Below are positions 1 to 6,267 of a stretch of DNA of 20,504 bases, one piece after another. The notes beneath the pieces were generated by a model. It ran no database searches. It saw only the letters and a list, made by a program, of their open reading frames with translations, and had not been told where the DNA came from. Position 1 is the stretch's first letter, and every line of letters begins with the position of its first letter. The position numbers and the translations under genes were made by a program. This stretch comes from UBA9845 sp051889975. GTDB lineage: Bacteria > Bacillota > Clostridia > Christensenellales > UBA1242. The DNA lies in the NCBI GenBank assembly GCA_051889975.1, contig JBJFDJ010000045.1, positions 1 to 20,504 on the forward strand. The letters are read 5' to 3'.

Positions 1-2697
1 TTACTCTGCTTTGCCACAGCAATCTTTATATTTTTTGCCACTTCCACATGGGCAAGGGTCGTTGCGACCTATTTTGCGTGCTGTGTTTTTAACTGTTTTG
101 CTTGCTTTGTCAACTGGCATTGCATTTGCCAAAATTGTTGGGGCTTGTGGCTCGGCAACTTTTTCGATGTTAACTTTAAATCTTGCACGAATGATAAATT
201 TTGCTGTGTTTTCACGAATACGGTCACGAACTTCTTCAAACATATCAAAACCTTCTCGTTTGTAGGTGTTAACAGGGTCAGTTCTTGTCATAATTTCGCG
301 CTTTAAAATTGTCATGGCGTCAATATGCTCTACCCAAGCATTGTCAACTTGACGGAGCAACACATTTCGCTCAATTTGGTCAAAACTTGTTGGAATTAAA
401 TCGTTCAAGGCTTTTTTCTTTGCTTCAATTTCGGTGAACACTCTGTCGCAAACAATGTTAAACACATCATCGGCGCTTTTTTCTTCAACCATTTGTTCTG
501 TTACAAAGTTTGTACCCTTGTCAAAGATATTGTCTTCCAAGGCTTTGTTTAAACTTTCCAAATCCCACTCAAAATATGCTTTTTCATCACTGATTTCGCC
601 ATAAACAGTTCGGCTAACCAAATCTCTAACCATATCCATAACTTCGTCGTGGATGTCTTCGCCAGCCAAAACTCTGTCTCTTTGCTCATAAATAACACTG
701 CGTTGAGTGTTTAACACATCGTCCATTTGAAGCAAAGTTCTACGACTTGCAAAGTTTGCGCCTTCAACTCGTTTTTGAGCATTTTCAATTTGTTTTGAAA
801 TCATTTTTAATTGGAACAATGGTTCGTTAGGGTCCATTTTAAAGGCAGCAACAATGCCTTTAAGTCTTTCGCCACCAAACACTCTGGCAAGGTCGTCTTC
901 TAGTGAAATAAAGAACACACTTTCGCCCACGTCACCTTGACGTCCTGCACGACCACGAAGCTGATTGTCAATACGACGAGACTCGTGACGCTCTGTGCCA
1001 ATAATGCACAAACCACCAACTTCAATAACTTTTTGTTTTTCGGCGTCTGTTTCCTTTTTAAATTCTTTGTAAAGTTCGTTGTATCTTTCCTTTGCTTCCA
1101 AAATTTTTGGGTCATCGGTTGGAGCATAACTTGTGCTGGCAGAAATCAAATAATCTTCAAAACCTTCTTGGCGCATTTTGTTTTTTGCCATAAATTCTGG
1201 GTTGCCACCAAGCAAAATATCTGTTCCACGACCAGCCATGTTGGTTGCAATTGTAACTGCACCAATCTTGCCTGCTTGCGCAACAATTGCACTTTCTTGC
1301 TCGTGATTTTTTGCGTTTAACACAACGTGCTTAACGCCTTCTTTTTTAAGCAGTTTGCTAAGTGCCTCACTGCGGTCAACAGTAACTGTGCCAATTAAAA
1401 CAGGTTGACCTTTGTCATGGTGAAGTTTAACTTCTTTTGCAATGCCTTCAAACTTTGCCTTTTCGTTGGCATAAACAACATCTGGGTAGTCACGCCTTAC
1501 AACTGGTTTGTTTGTTGGAATTGTAACAACGTCCAATTTGTAAATTTTGTTAAATTCGGTTTCTTCTGTCTTTGCCGTTCCCGTCATACCACTTAATTTT
1601 TTGTAAAGACGGAAGTAGTTTTGATATGTGATTGTTGCAACTGTAACATTTTCGTCGTGGATTTCAACATTTTCTTTTGCTTCCAACGCTTCGTGCAATC
1701 CATCACTATATCTACGACCAGCCATAACACGACCAGTAAACTCATCAACAATCAAAACTTCGCCGTTGTCAACAATATAGTTTTTGTCAAGTTCAAACAT
1801 AAATTTTGCTTTTAACGCATTGTTGATATAGTGGTTTTGCTCCATATTTTCAATGTCCGAAAGATTTTCTATGCCATAGTATCTTTCTGCTTTGGCAACG
1901 CCCAAATCTGTTAAACGAACTTGCTTTTTCTCTTCGTCAATTTCAACATCTCTGTCTTTTTTTAAGGTGTTAACAAAATCTCTTGCCTTTGTGTAGCCCT
2001 GTGTGTTTTTAAAACCCTTGCCACCAGAAATGATAAGTGGTGTTCGGGCTTCATCAATCAAAACGCTGTCGACTTCGTCCACAATTGCAAAGTTGTGTCC
2101 CCTTTGCACCTTTTGATTTAAACTAACACACATGTTATCTCTTAAATAGTCAAAACCAAACTCACTGTTTGTGCCATAGGTGATATCTGCCATATAAGCA
2201 GCCTTTTTTTGTTGCGCATTTTGACCAGAAAGCGTTATGCCAACAGTTAAGCCAAGATACTCAAAAGCCTTGCCCATCCATTCGCTATCACGCTTTGACA
2301 AGTATTCGTTAACTGTTACAATATGCACGCCCTTGCCTGTCAAAGCATTTAAATATGCTGGCAAAGTTTCAACAAGTGTTTTACCTTCACCAGTGCGCAT
2401 TTCGGCAATACGACCTTGATGAAGTGCAATGCCACCAATTATTTGCACATAATAGTGCTTCATGTTTAAAACTCTGTAACTTGCCTCGCGCATAACAGCA
2501 TAGGCATCTGGCAATATATCGTCCAATGTCTTGCCATTTTTTAATTGTTCTTTTAAAACAGAAGTTTGATTTTTTAACTCTTCTTCGCTCATTGCAGAAT
2601 ACTTATCTTCCAAAGCAACAACTTCGTCTGCAATCTTTTTTAATTTTTTGATATTTCTTGCATTATCACTTGCAAAAAGAAATGAAAATAATCCCAT
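1..2697 (-). CDS. secA: Preprotein translocase ATPase SecA
   Basis: Motor ATPase that drives unfolded preproteins through the SecYEG channel at the cytoplasmic membrane. Numbering from the first Met at 2700: Walker A-type TGEGKT at about 103-108, DEAD-type DEVD at 208-211 followed by SVLIDEARTPLIISG, a helicase-like motif TNMAGRGTDILLGGNPEF, and a C-terminal zinc-binding SEC-C tail (CPCGSGKKYKDCC, about 883-895). At about 899 residues it is full length; the stop codon occupies the first three bases of the window. Two ATGs are adjacent (2700 and 2697). I prefer 2697 because GGAG then lies 6 bases upstream, against 3 for the first. The gene lies 90 bases after comF with no terminator visible between them, so at least partial co-transcription from the XRE-comF unit is likely; a weak promoter of its own is also possible. 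Identification is certain from the motifs and length. Confidence 0.98.
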   Translation of the reverse strand: MGLFSFLFASDNARNIKKLKKIADEVVALEDKYSAMSEEELKNQTSVLKEQLKNGKTLDDILPDAYAVMREASYRVLNMKHYYVQIIGGIALHQGRIAEMRTGEGKTLVETLPAYLNALTGKGVHIVTVNEYLSKRDSEWMGKAFEYLGLTVGITLSGQNAQQKKAAYMADITYGTNSEFGFDYLRDNMCVSLNQKVQRGHNFAIVDEVDSVLIDEARTPLIISGGKGFKNTQGYTKARDFVNTLKKDRDVEIDEEKKQVRLTDLGVAKAERYYGIENLSDIENMEQNHYINNALKAKFMFELDKNYIVDNGEVLIVDEFTGRVMAGRRYSDGLHEALEAKENVEIHDENVTVATITYQNYFRLYKKLSGMTGTAKTEETEFNKIYKLDVVTIPTNKPVVRRDYPDVVYANEKAKFEGIAKEVKLHHDKGQPVLIGTVTVDRSEALSKLLKKEGVKHVVLNAKNHEQESAIVAQAGKIGAVTIATNMAGRGTDILLGGNPEFMAKNKMRQEGFEDYLISASTSYAPTDDPKILEAKERYNELYKEFKKETDAEKQKVIEVGGLCIIGTERHESRRIDNQLRGRAGRQGDVGESVFFISLEDDLARVFGGERLKGIVAAFKMDPNEPLFQLKMISKQIENAQKRVEGANFASRRTLLQMDDVLNTQRSVIYEQRDRVLAGEDIHDEVMDMVRDLVSRTVYGEISDEKAYFEWDLESLNKALEDNIFDKGTNFVTEQMVEEKSADDVFNIVCDRVFTEIEAKKKALNDLIPTSFDQIERNVLLRQVDNAWVEHIDAMTILKREIMTRTDPVNTYKREGFDMFEEVRDRIRENTAKFIIRARFKVNIEKVAEPQAPTILANAMPVDKASKTVKNTARKIGRNDPCPCGSGKKYKDCCGKAE

Positions 2698-2720
2698 CAT
2701 CTACTCCATAATTTTTTAGT

Positions 2721-2748
2721 TATATAACATTTTAACAAATTTTGATAA
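2721..2748 (-). promoter_or_regulatory. Possible secA promoter (extended -10)
   Basis: On the minus strand, TTATCA (2743-2748), a 16-base spacer and TATATA (2721-2726), preceded by TG one base upstream, could form an extended -10 promoter just ahead of the GGAG ribosome binding site of secA. In such A/T-rich DNA this match is weak; read-through from comF is an alternative. Confidence 0.3.
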
Positions 2749-2787
2749 TTTTAAAAACTAATTTAACAACTATTTTTATATATTTAA

Positions 2788-3528
2788 CTAATTTGTTGTG
2801 TTTTCTGTCATTTGATGGCACAAAGTGAGCACAAAAACACTGTTTGCTCCGGCTTTTTTAACAGCATTTGCAACTTCACTGACAGTTGCGCCTGTTGTGT
2901 ATATGTCGTCAACAATCAAAACTCTTTTGCCCTTTATTTTTTGTTTGTCAATCACTTTAAACGCACCATTTAAGTTAGTTTGCCTTTGTTTAAAATTTAG
3001 CCCAACTTGAGTTTTTGTGTCAATCGCTTTAACAACACTTGTTGTGTCGACCTCAATGCCGTTTTGCGCAAAACTGCTACAAAGCAATTCTTGTTGATTG
3101 TAGCCACGACGCTTTAAACTGTTTTTGTGCATTGGCACAGGCACAACCAAATTGCAGTCAAAGCCATTTAAAACATATGTGTCATACAAAAACCAACTCA
3201 AATAATTTGCCAAATATTTTTTGCCATTGAACTTTAAGTCAATAATCAATTTTCGCATTTCATCAGCATACAAAAACGCAGAACGCGCAATGTCAAAACC
3301 TTTGTCAACATGATTTTTACACCTTACGCAATATTCTGCCAAACTTTTTATGGGTTCGCCACACTTTTTGCAAACTTTGTCTGTGATAAAAGGCAGGCTT
3401 TTGTGACAATCATCACACATACTGTATCTGCTGTCGCGCAAAAGTTCTTCTCCACAACAAACACACTTAACACCCGTCAAAAACAAAGTTTTTGTGGCAA
3501 AATTTTTAATTGAGTTTTTTATGTTCAT
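2788..3528 (-). CDS. comF: ComF family protein (phosphoribosyltransferase fold)
   Basis: ComF/GntX-family protein of 246 residues. In naturally competent bacteria the family acts in the cytoplasm on incoming single-stranded DNA, but it is also widespread in species not known to be competent. Visible parts are an N-terminal cysteine-rich, zinc-finger-like region with four Cys pairs (CVCC near 22, CDDC near 38, CKKC near 53, CVRC near 67), the segment VVPVPMHKNSLKRRGYNQ (about 128-145) typical of the family, and the PRPP-binding loop VLIVDDIYTTGATV (about 203-216). The start codon lies only 3 bases after the stop of the upstream XRE gene and has no strong Shine-Dalgarno of its own, so translation is probably coupled to that gene. 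secA follows 90 bases downstream. Family assignment is firm; the cellular role here is not shown by the sequence. Confidence 0.93.
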   Translation of the reverse strand: MNIKNSIKNFATKTLFLTGVKCVCCGEELLRDSRYSMCDDCHKSLPFITDKVCKKCGEPIKSLAEYCVRCKNHVDKGFDIARSAFLYADEMRKLIIDLKFNGKKYLANYLSWFLYDTYVLNGFDCNLVVPVPMHKNSLKRRGYNQQELLCSSFAQNGIEVDTTSVVKAIDTKTQVGLNFKQRQTNLNGAFKVIDKQKIKGKRVLIVDDIYTTGATVSEVANAVKKAGANSVFVLTLCHQMTENTTN

Positions 3529-3531
3529 AAA

Positions 3532-3738
3532 TTATTCTTCTTCGCCAAGCAAATAGCCACATGTCACACCAAAAAATCGGGAGAGTTTTATGATGCTACT
3601 TGCCTTTGGCTCGTATTTATCTTTTTCCCAATAATCAATCGCTTTTTGTGATACTCCTACTTTATCGGCAAGTTCTTGTTGTGTTAAACCCATTTGTTTT
3701 CTAAACATACAAACATTTTGTGAAAATTTTGACTTCAT
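3532..3738 (-). CDS. XRE-family HTH regulator (copy 1, next to comF)
   Basis: A single-domain Cro/CI-type DNA-binding protein of 68 residues. The helix-turn-helix is TQQELADKVGVSQKAIDYWE (about 19-38), and the C-terminus (PKASSIIKLSRFFGVTCGYLLGEE) is the usual dimer-forming end of such mini-regulators. A GGAAG ribosome binding site lies 8 bases before the ATG. The gene starts 3 bases after the stop of the XRE gene at 3742-3948 and ends 3 bases before comF, so the three form a tight transcription unit. Its last 75 coding bases or so are identical to the paralogue at 4066-4272, whereas the middle, including much of the HTH, has diverged; this suggests recent gene conversion. The regulated genes are unknown. 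It may act on its own operon, given the palindromes at 3961-4003. Confidence 0.9.
   Translation of the reverse strand: MKSKFSQNVCMFRKQMGLTQQELADKVGVSQKAIDYWEKDKYEPKASSIIKLSRFFGVTCGYLLGEEE
3538..3612. repeat. Exact 75-bp direct repeat, copy A (in XRE copy 1)
   Basis: This segment, coding for the C-terminal third of XRE copy 1, is identical base for base to 4072-4146 in XRE copy 3. Flanking bases differ on both sides. Silent positions are identical too, which points to recent exchange rather than selection on protein alone. Confidence 0.9.
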
Positions 3739-3741
3739 AAA

Positions 3742-3948
3742 TTAATCTTCCAAACCCAATAAATAATCGGCACTTACACCAAAATATTTTGCAAGAGCAA
3801 CAATATAACTTGCTTTTGGCTCATTGACACCTGTTTCCCAAAAACCTATAGACCTTTGTGTTACACCTATTTTTTCTGCTAACTCTTTTTGTGATATTTT
3901 TGCTTGCTTTCTTAACAAGTAAATGTTTTTTGACCATTTGTTTTCCAT
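3742..3948 (-). CDS. XRE-family HTH regulator (copy 2, first gene of comF-secA unit)
   Basis: A 68-residue Cro/CI-type HTH protein (SQKELAEKIGVTQRSIGFWE, about 19-38), paralogous to its two neighbours but more diverged, with YIVALAKYFGVSADYLLGLED at the end. No Shine-Dalgarno is visible ahead of the ATG. Instead TAAAAT lies 7 bases upstream on the coding strand, so a leaderless or nearly leaderless transcript is possible. Two similar inverted repeats (3961-3974 and 3990-4003) lie directly upstream and fit autoregulation. It is the first gene of a close-packed unit with the next XRE gene, comF and possibly secA. The strong intrinsic terminator at 4011-4041 separates it from the third paralogue. 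XRE assignment is certain; target genes are inferred only. Confidence 0.9.
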   Translation of the reverse strand: MENKWSKNIYLLRKQAKISQKELAEKIGVTQRSIGFWETGVNEPKASYIVALAKYFGVSADYLLGLED

Positions 3949-3960
3949 AAAATTAATTTT

Positions 3961-4003
3961 AGTAGAAATTTACTTTTTATTTATTAAAAAGTAGAAATCT
4001 ACT
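3961..4003. promoter_or_regulatory. Paired palindromic operator-like sites upstream of XRE gene
   Basis: AGTAGAAATCTACT (3990-4003) is a perfect inverted repeat with 6-base arms around AA. AGTAGAAATTTACT (3961-3974) is the same motif with one arm mismatch. Their centres are 29 bases apart, close to three helical turns. The sequence between them also pairs (TACTTTTTA with TAAAAAGTA), so the block has nested symmetry. Position and symmetry fit binding of dimeric XRE repressors at the start of the XRE-comF unit. Confidence 0.55.
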
Positions 4004-4010
4004 ATATAAT

Positions 4011-4041
4011 AAAAAAACACAAATATTAAAATTTGTGTTTT
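4011..4041 (-). terminator. Intrinsic terminator of XRE gene 4066-4272
   Basis: The inverted repeat AAAACACAAAT (4014-4024) / ATTTGTGTTTT (4031-4041) with a 6-base loop is followed, on the minus strand, by a run of seven Ts. It lies 25 bases after the stop of the XRE gene and separates it from the next XRE-comF unit. Confidence 0.75.
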
Positions 4042-4065
4042 ATCTTTTTACGACTTTATTTATTT

Positions 4066-4272
4066 TTAATTTTCTTCGCCAAGCAAATAGCCACATGTCA
4101 CACCAAAAAATCGGGAGAGTTTTATGATGCTACTTGCCTTTGGCTCTGATTCATCAAGTTCCCAGTGGTCAATTGCTTTTTGGCTTACTCCAATCTCTTT
4201 TGCCAATGCTCTTTGCGATAATTTCATTTGAGTTCTAAATAATTTTAAATTTTGAGAAAATTTTGACTTCAT
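4066..4272 (-). CDS. XRE-family HTH regulator (copy 3, monocistronic)
   Basis: A 68-residue Cro/CI-type HTH protein (SQRALAKEIGVSQKAIDHWE, about 19-38). Its first eight residues (MKSKFSQN) and last 25 or so match copy 1, and the C-terminal 75 bases are identical in DNA (4072-4146 equals 3538-3612). The middle has diverged, including positions near the recognition helix (HWELDESE against YWEKDKYE), so the two may bind different operators while keeping a shared dimer interface. No Shine-Dalgarno is visible; TAAAAT lies 6 bases before the ATG. The gene has its own terminator (4011-4041) and several palindromes upstream (4311-4356). It is probably an autoregulated single gene. Confidence 0.9.
   Translation of the reverse strand: MKSKFSQNLKLFRTQMKLSQRALAKEIGVSQKAIDHWELDESEPKASSIIKLSRFFGVTCGYLLGEEN
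4072..4146. repeat. Exact 75-bp direct repeat, copy B (in XRE copy 3)
   Basis: Second copy of the repeat at 3538-3612, in the same orientation, 534 bases away. Recombination between the copies would delete or duplicate the XRE gene and operator region between them. Confidence 0.9.
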
Positions 4273-4310
4273 AACTACATTTTAGCCAAAAATCACTCAA
4301 AAATAATATA

Positions 4311-4356
4311 AGAGACTTTTATCTCTCAAATAAAAAGTATTTATACTTTTAAGTAT
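4311..4356. promoter_or_regulatory. Overlapping palindromes upstream of XRE copy 3
   Basis: Three inverted repeats lie ahead of the XRE gene: AGAGA/TCTCT arms at 4311-4326 (6-base centre), a perfect 18-base palindrome AAAAGTAT-TT-ATACTTTT (4333-4350), and an overlapping perfect 14-base palindrome ATACTT-TT-AAGTAT (4343-4356). They lie between the terminator at 4367-4391 and the start codon, where operators for an autoregulated repressor would be expected. I could not place a convincing -35/-10 pair. Confidence 0.4.
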
Positions 4357-4366
4357 TTTAAATATA

Positions 4367-4391
4367 TTAAAAAAACCAGCAAATTGCTAGT
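4367..4391 (-). terminator. Intrinsic terminator, minus strand
   Basis: On the minus strand ACTAGCA-ATT-TGCTGGT forms a 7-bp stem (one G-T pair) with a 3-base loop (4375-4391), followed by seven Ts. It would end transcripts entering from the tRNA-Gln side and insulates XRE copy 3. Confidence 0.65.
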
Positions 4392-4547
4392 CAAAAAAAT
4401 TTCCAAAAACTTTGATAAGTATACGAAAAAGTATACAAACGAACTTTTAACTTAAAATTGTTTGATTTTTCTATTATTTTTTGGGGTTAAATGCTTGCTT
4501 TTTCGCACGAATCAAAAAAACATCAATTAAACAAAAAATGATTAATT
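4392..4547. other. Non-coding stretch between two terminators
   Basis: No credible gene. It holds two direct copies of AAGTATAC (4417-4424 and 4429-4436), 12 bases apart, whose GTATAC cores are palindromic and resemble the sites nearer the XRE gene. A short open stretch on the minus strand that ends in ...LIRAKKQAFNPKK-stop has no start codon. It could be the decayed end of a gene or chance. Confidence 0.35.
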
Positions 4548-4570
4548 AAAAACACAGCTATAAAGCTGTG
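4548..4570 (-). terminator. Intrinsic terminator downstream of tRNA-Gln
   Basis: On the minus strand CACAGCT-TTAT-AGCTGTG (4553-4570) forms a 7-bp stem, followed by five Ts (4548-4552). It lies about 90 bases after the CCA end of tRNA-Gln and probably ends its precursor. Confidence 0.75.
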
Positions 4571-4659
4571 AAAAATAATATTATTTTTTAATCACAATCC
4601 CCGGAACTCCATTAACAAAAATATACTTTATGTTACCAAAGTTCAAACATTGTCGACAT

Positions 4660-4734
4660 TGGTTGGGGCAGAGAGATTTGAACTCCCGTATGACGGAATC
4701 AGAATCCGTAGCCTTACCGCTTGGCGATGCCCCA
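4660..4734 (-). tRNA. tRNA-Gln (anticodon CTG)
   Basis: A 75-base tRNA with encoded CCA. The acceptor stem TGGGGCA/TGCCCCA has the weak U1-A72 pair typical of tRNA-Gln, the D-stem has 3 pairs (GCC/GGC), the anticodon stem is ACGGA/TCCGT with loop TTCTGAT, and the T-arm is GGGAG-TTCAAAT-CTCTC (one G-T pair), followed by discriminator A. Anticodon CTG reads CAG only, so another tRNA-Gln(TTG) must exist elsewhere. A terminator-like hairpin lies directly before its 5' end and a clear terminator follows at 4548-4570. Confidence 0.95.
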
Positions 4735-4736
4735 AT

Positions 4737-4763
4737 AAAAAAGCAAGTAAAAATCTTACTTGC
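4737..4763 (-). terminator. Hairpin plus T-run ending 2 bases before tRNA-Gln
   Basis: On the minus strand GCAAGTAA-GATTT-TTACTTGC (4743-4763) forms an 8-bp stem followed by six Ts (4737-4742). It has the form of the terminator of the small gene at 4784-5149, but it directly abuts the mature 5' end of tRNA-Gln (4734), so it also lies in the tRNA precursor leader unless the tRNA depends on read-through. Confidence 0.65.
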
Positions 4764-4771
4764 ATAAGTCT

Positions 4772-4780
4772 ATCATATCA
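4772..4780 (-). promoter_or_regulatory. Possible extended -10 promoter for tRNA-Gln
   Basis: TGATATGAT on the minus strand (TG, one base, then TATGAT at 4772-4777) fits an extended -10 element and lies just after the stop of the 4784-5149 gene. No good -35 is present. A start about 7 bases downstream would put the hairpin at 4743-4763 at the very 5' end of the tRNA precursor. Confidence 0.35.
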
Positions 4781-4783
4781 CAA

Positions 4784-5149
4784 CTAAAATTGCAATTCTT
4801 TGTTGTTAATTTTGTTAATTAATGCATCAAAGTCTTGAATAAGTGAGTTATAAGCCAAACTTTTTGTGCTCAACTCATAAAATTCTTTAGCTTCATAGCC
4901 TGAAGTTTTGTTTATGTATCGTGCACTTTGTTTATTCATTTTTGCAACGTTTTTTTCTAGATTTTTTGATTGAGCATATTTAACTAGCAAATCTTCTTTT
5001 ATCTCTTTAATTTCACTTAAATCAAGAGCCTTGTAAATGCTATTTAATTCTTTTTCATAGTTCTTTGCATCGTGTTCTTTAAAATTGATTTTTGCTTTGA
5101 TTTGTTTAATTTTTAAATCATAAATTTGTGTTACAAGATTTTTATTCAT
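4784..5149 (-). CDS. Small coiled-coil protein of unknown function
   Basis: I do not recognise a family. The product has 121 residues from the ATG at 5149, chosen because GAGG lies 9 bases upstream; an in-frame TTG at 5164 would overlap that site. It is rich in Lys, Glu, Asn and Leu, with no Cys, no signal peptide and no membrane segment. Most of it should be helical, with heptad-like spacing of Leu/Ile/Tyr in the first half (for example IYDLKIKQIKAKINFKEH and IYKALDLSEIKEIKEDLL). It is therefore probably a soluble helical or coiled-coil cytoplasmic protein. It has its own strong promoter (5181-5209) and a terminator-like hairpin (4737-4763) before tRNA-Gln. The promoter, ribosome binding site and stop all support a real gene; function is unknown. 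Confidence 0.7.
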   Translation of the reverse strand: MNKNLVTQIYDLKIKQIKAKINFKEHDAKNYEKELNSIYKALDLSEIKEIKEDLLVKYAQSKNLEKNVAKMNKQSARYINKTSGYEAKEFYELSTKSLAYNSLIQDFDALINKINNKELQF

Positions 5150-5180
5150 ATTAAAATACCTCAAAATTATCCTTGAAATT

Positions 5181-5209
5181 ATTCTATAACATTTTAATCA
5201 TCAAGTCAA
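5181..5209 (-). promoter_or_regulatory. SigA-type promoter of gene 4784-5149
   Basis: On the minus strand TTGACT (5204-5209), a 17-base spacer and TAGAAT (5181-5186) are each one base from consensus. The expected start near 5174 leaves a leader of about 25 bases that holds the GAGG ribosome binding site. Confidence 0.8.
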
Positions 5210-5325
5210 TACCAAAAATAAAAATAAGATTAATTTTTTGTTATTTTTTAAGTTTTGCAAAATAACCAAAAATTGCGTTAAAATTTAAAAACTCATTTTT
5301 GCTTGTTAAAAATTTTAATAAAAAA

Positions 5326-6267
5326 CTATCTTATATTAACAATTTTGTCATTTTGAAGCGCAAAAGTGTATTTTTTGATGTATTTTATGTTGTTTTTTTG
5401 ATATTCAAAACACAAAACATTTTTTTCGTTTGTCCAGCAGTCTGCATCAAAACTTAAAAAATCGCCAAAAAAATTTGCAAGGTGTTCTTGCTTGGCACTG
5501 TCTTTTAGTTCATCACAAAGCATATTTTTTGCAAGTGAAAAATCTTTTGCCCTTATGCACTCGGCAAAAAACAACGGAACAACATTGGCGTTTGATGGCA
5601 AAACAGGTCTGCCTTTTAAATACACCGAATATTCGTCAACAAGGTTTGCCGTCTCGGTTATTTGATACTCATTAACAAGCCCATGCCTAGCAATATCTTT
5701 GATGTCAATTAAAACTTTAAAGCCCTGCTCTGTTTTTTCAACTATGGCATTTTTAAAAAAATCTAATTCTATAAACTTGTCATTTAAAATGATGCACGCT
5801 TCGTCACTTTCGCCAAAAAGTTTTATGGCAACAAAATCGTTGTTCAAATTTAATATTTCGGCATCCAAAATTTCAAAATCATAAATCTCGCTAAACAAAA
5901 TTTCGGTTTGAGATTCTATCTCAACAAGTCCATTTTGATAAAAACTGTAAAATACGTCATTATTTTTAATTTTTTTTATCTTTTTTTGCAAAAAAACTGA
6001 ATTTTGCTGTAATATTTCAACCAAAAATTTATTTGGCTCATAATTAATTATTTTAAAATTTTGATTGTTTGTTGTTAAATTTTCATTTTCAAAAACAAAA
6101 TCGGCACAATACACAACAGAATTTTTGCCAGCAAAATTGTATTGCACCGAAAACGCCTTGTTTTCGTCAAATTTAATAAGTTTTTTCTTTGAATTAGATA
6201 CCAAAAATTTAGTGTTTAAAATGTTAACTTCCATTGGCACTTTGCTAGATAACAAGATTTCAAACAT
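5326..6267 (-). CDS. Unrecognised 313-aa protein, beta-rich with possible NTF2-like C-terminus
   Basis: I do not recognise this protein. It has 313 residues, no signal peptide, no membrane helix and few Cys, and reads as cytoplasmic. The first 210 residues or so alternate short strands with charged turns (VEVNILNTKFLVSN, VFYSFYQNGLVEIESQ, EQGFKVLIDIKDIARHG) and are probably beta-rich. The last 100 residues change character: a helical stretch FFAECIRAKDFSLAKNMLCD, then HLANFFGDFLSFDADCW, then strands ending YTFALQNDKIVNIR. This order resembles small NTF2-like domains, which is inference from pattern only. The start is supported by AAGGTGA 4 bases before the ATG. It is divergent from the RsfA-like gene across 305 bases. 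It is conserved-looking but of unknown function. Confidence 0.8.
   Translation of the reverse strand: MFEILLSSKVPMEVNILNTKFLVSNSKKKLIKFDENKAFSVQYNFAGKNSVVYCADFVFENENLTTNNQNFKIINYEPNKFLVEILQQNSVFLQKKIKKIKNNDVFYSFYQNGLVEIESQTEILFSEIYDFEILDAEILNLNNDFVAIKLFGESDEACIILNDKFIELDFFKNAIVEKTEQGFKVLIDIKDIARHGLVNEYQITETANLVDEYSVYLKGRPVLPSNANVVPLFFAECIRAKDFSLAKNMLCDELKDSAKQEHLANFFGDFLSFDADCWTNEKNVLCFEYQKNNIKYIKKYTFALQNDKIVNIR

Noticed and set aside
937..1320. Plus-strand open frames opposite secA, the longest about 127 codons
   Set aside because: Cys/Phe/Asn-rich shadow translations of the certain secA gene on the other strand, without promoters or ribosome binding sites.
3532..4272. Prophage immunity region
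   Set aside because: Three phage-repressor-like genes, but no integrase, structural phage gene, excisionase or attachment repeats nearby.
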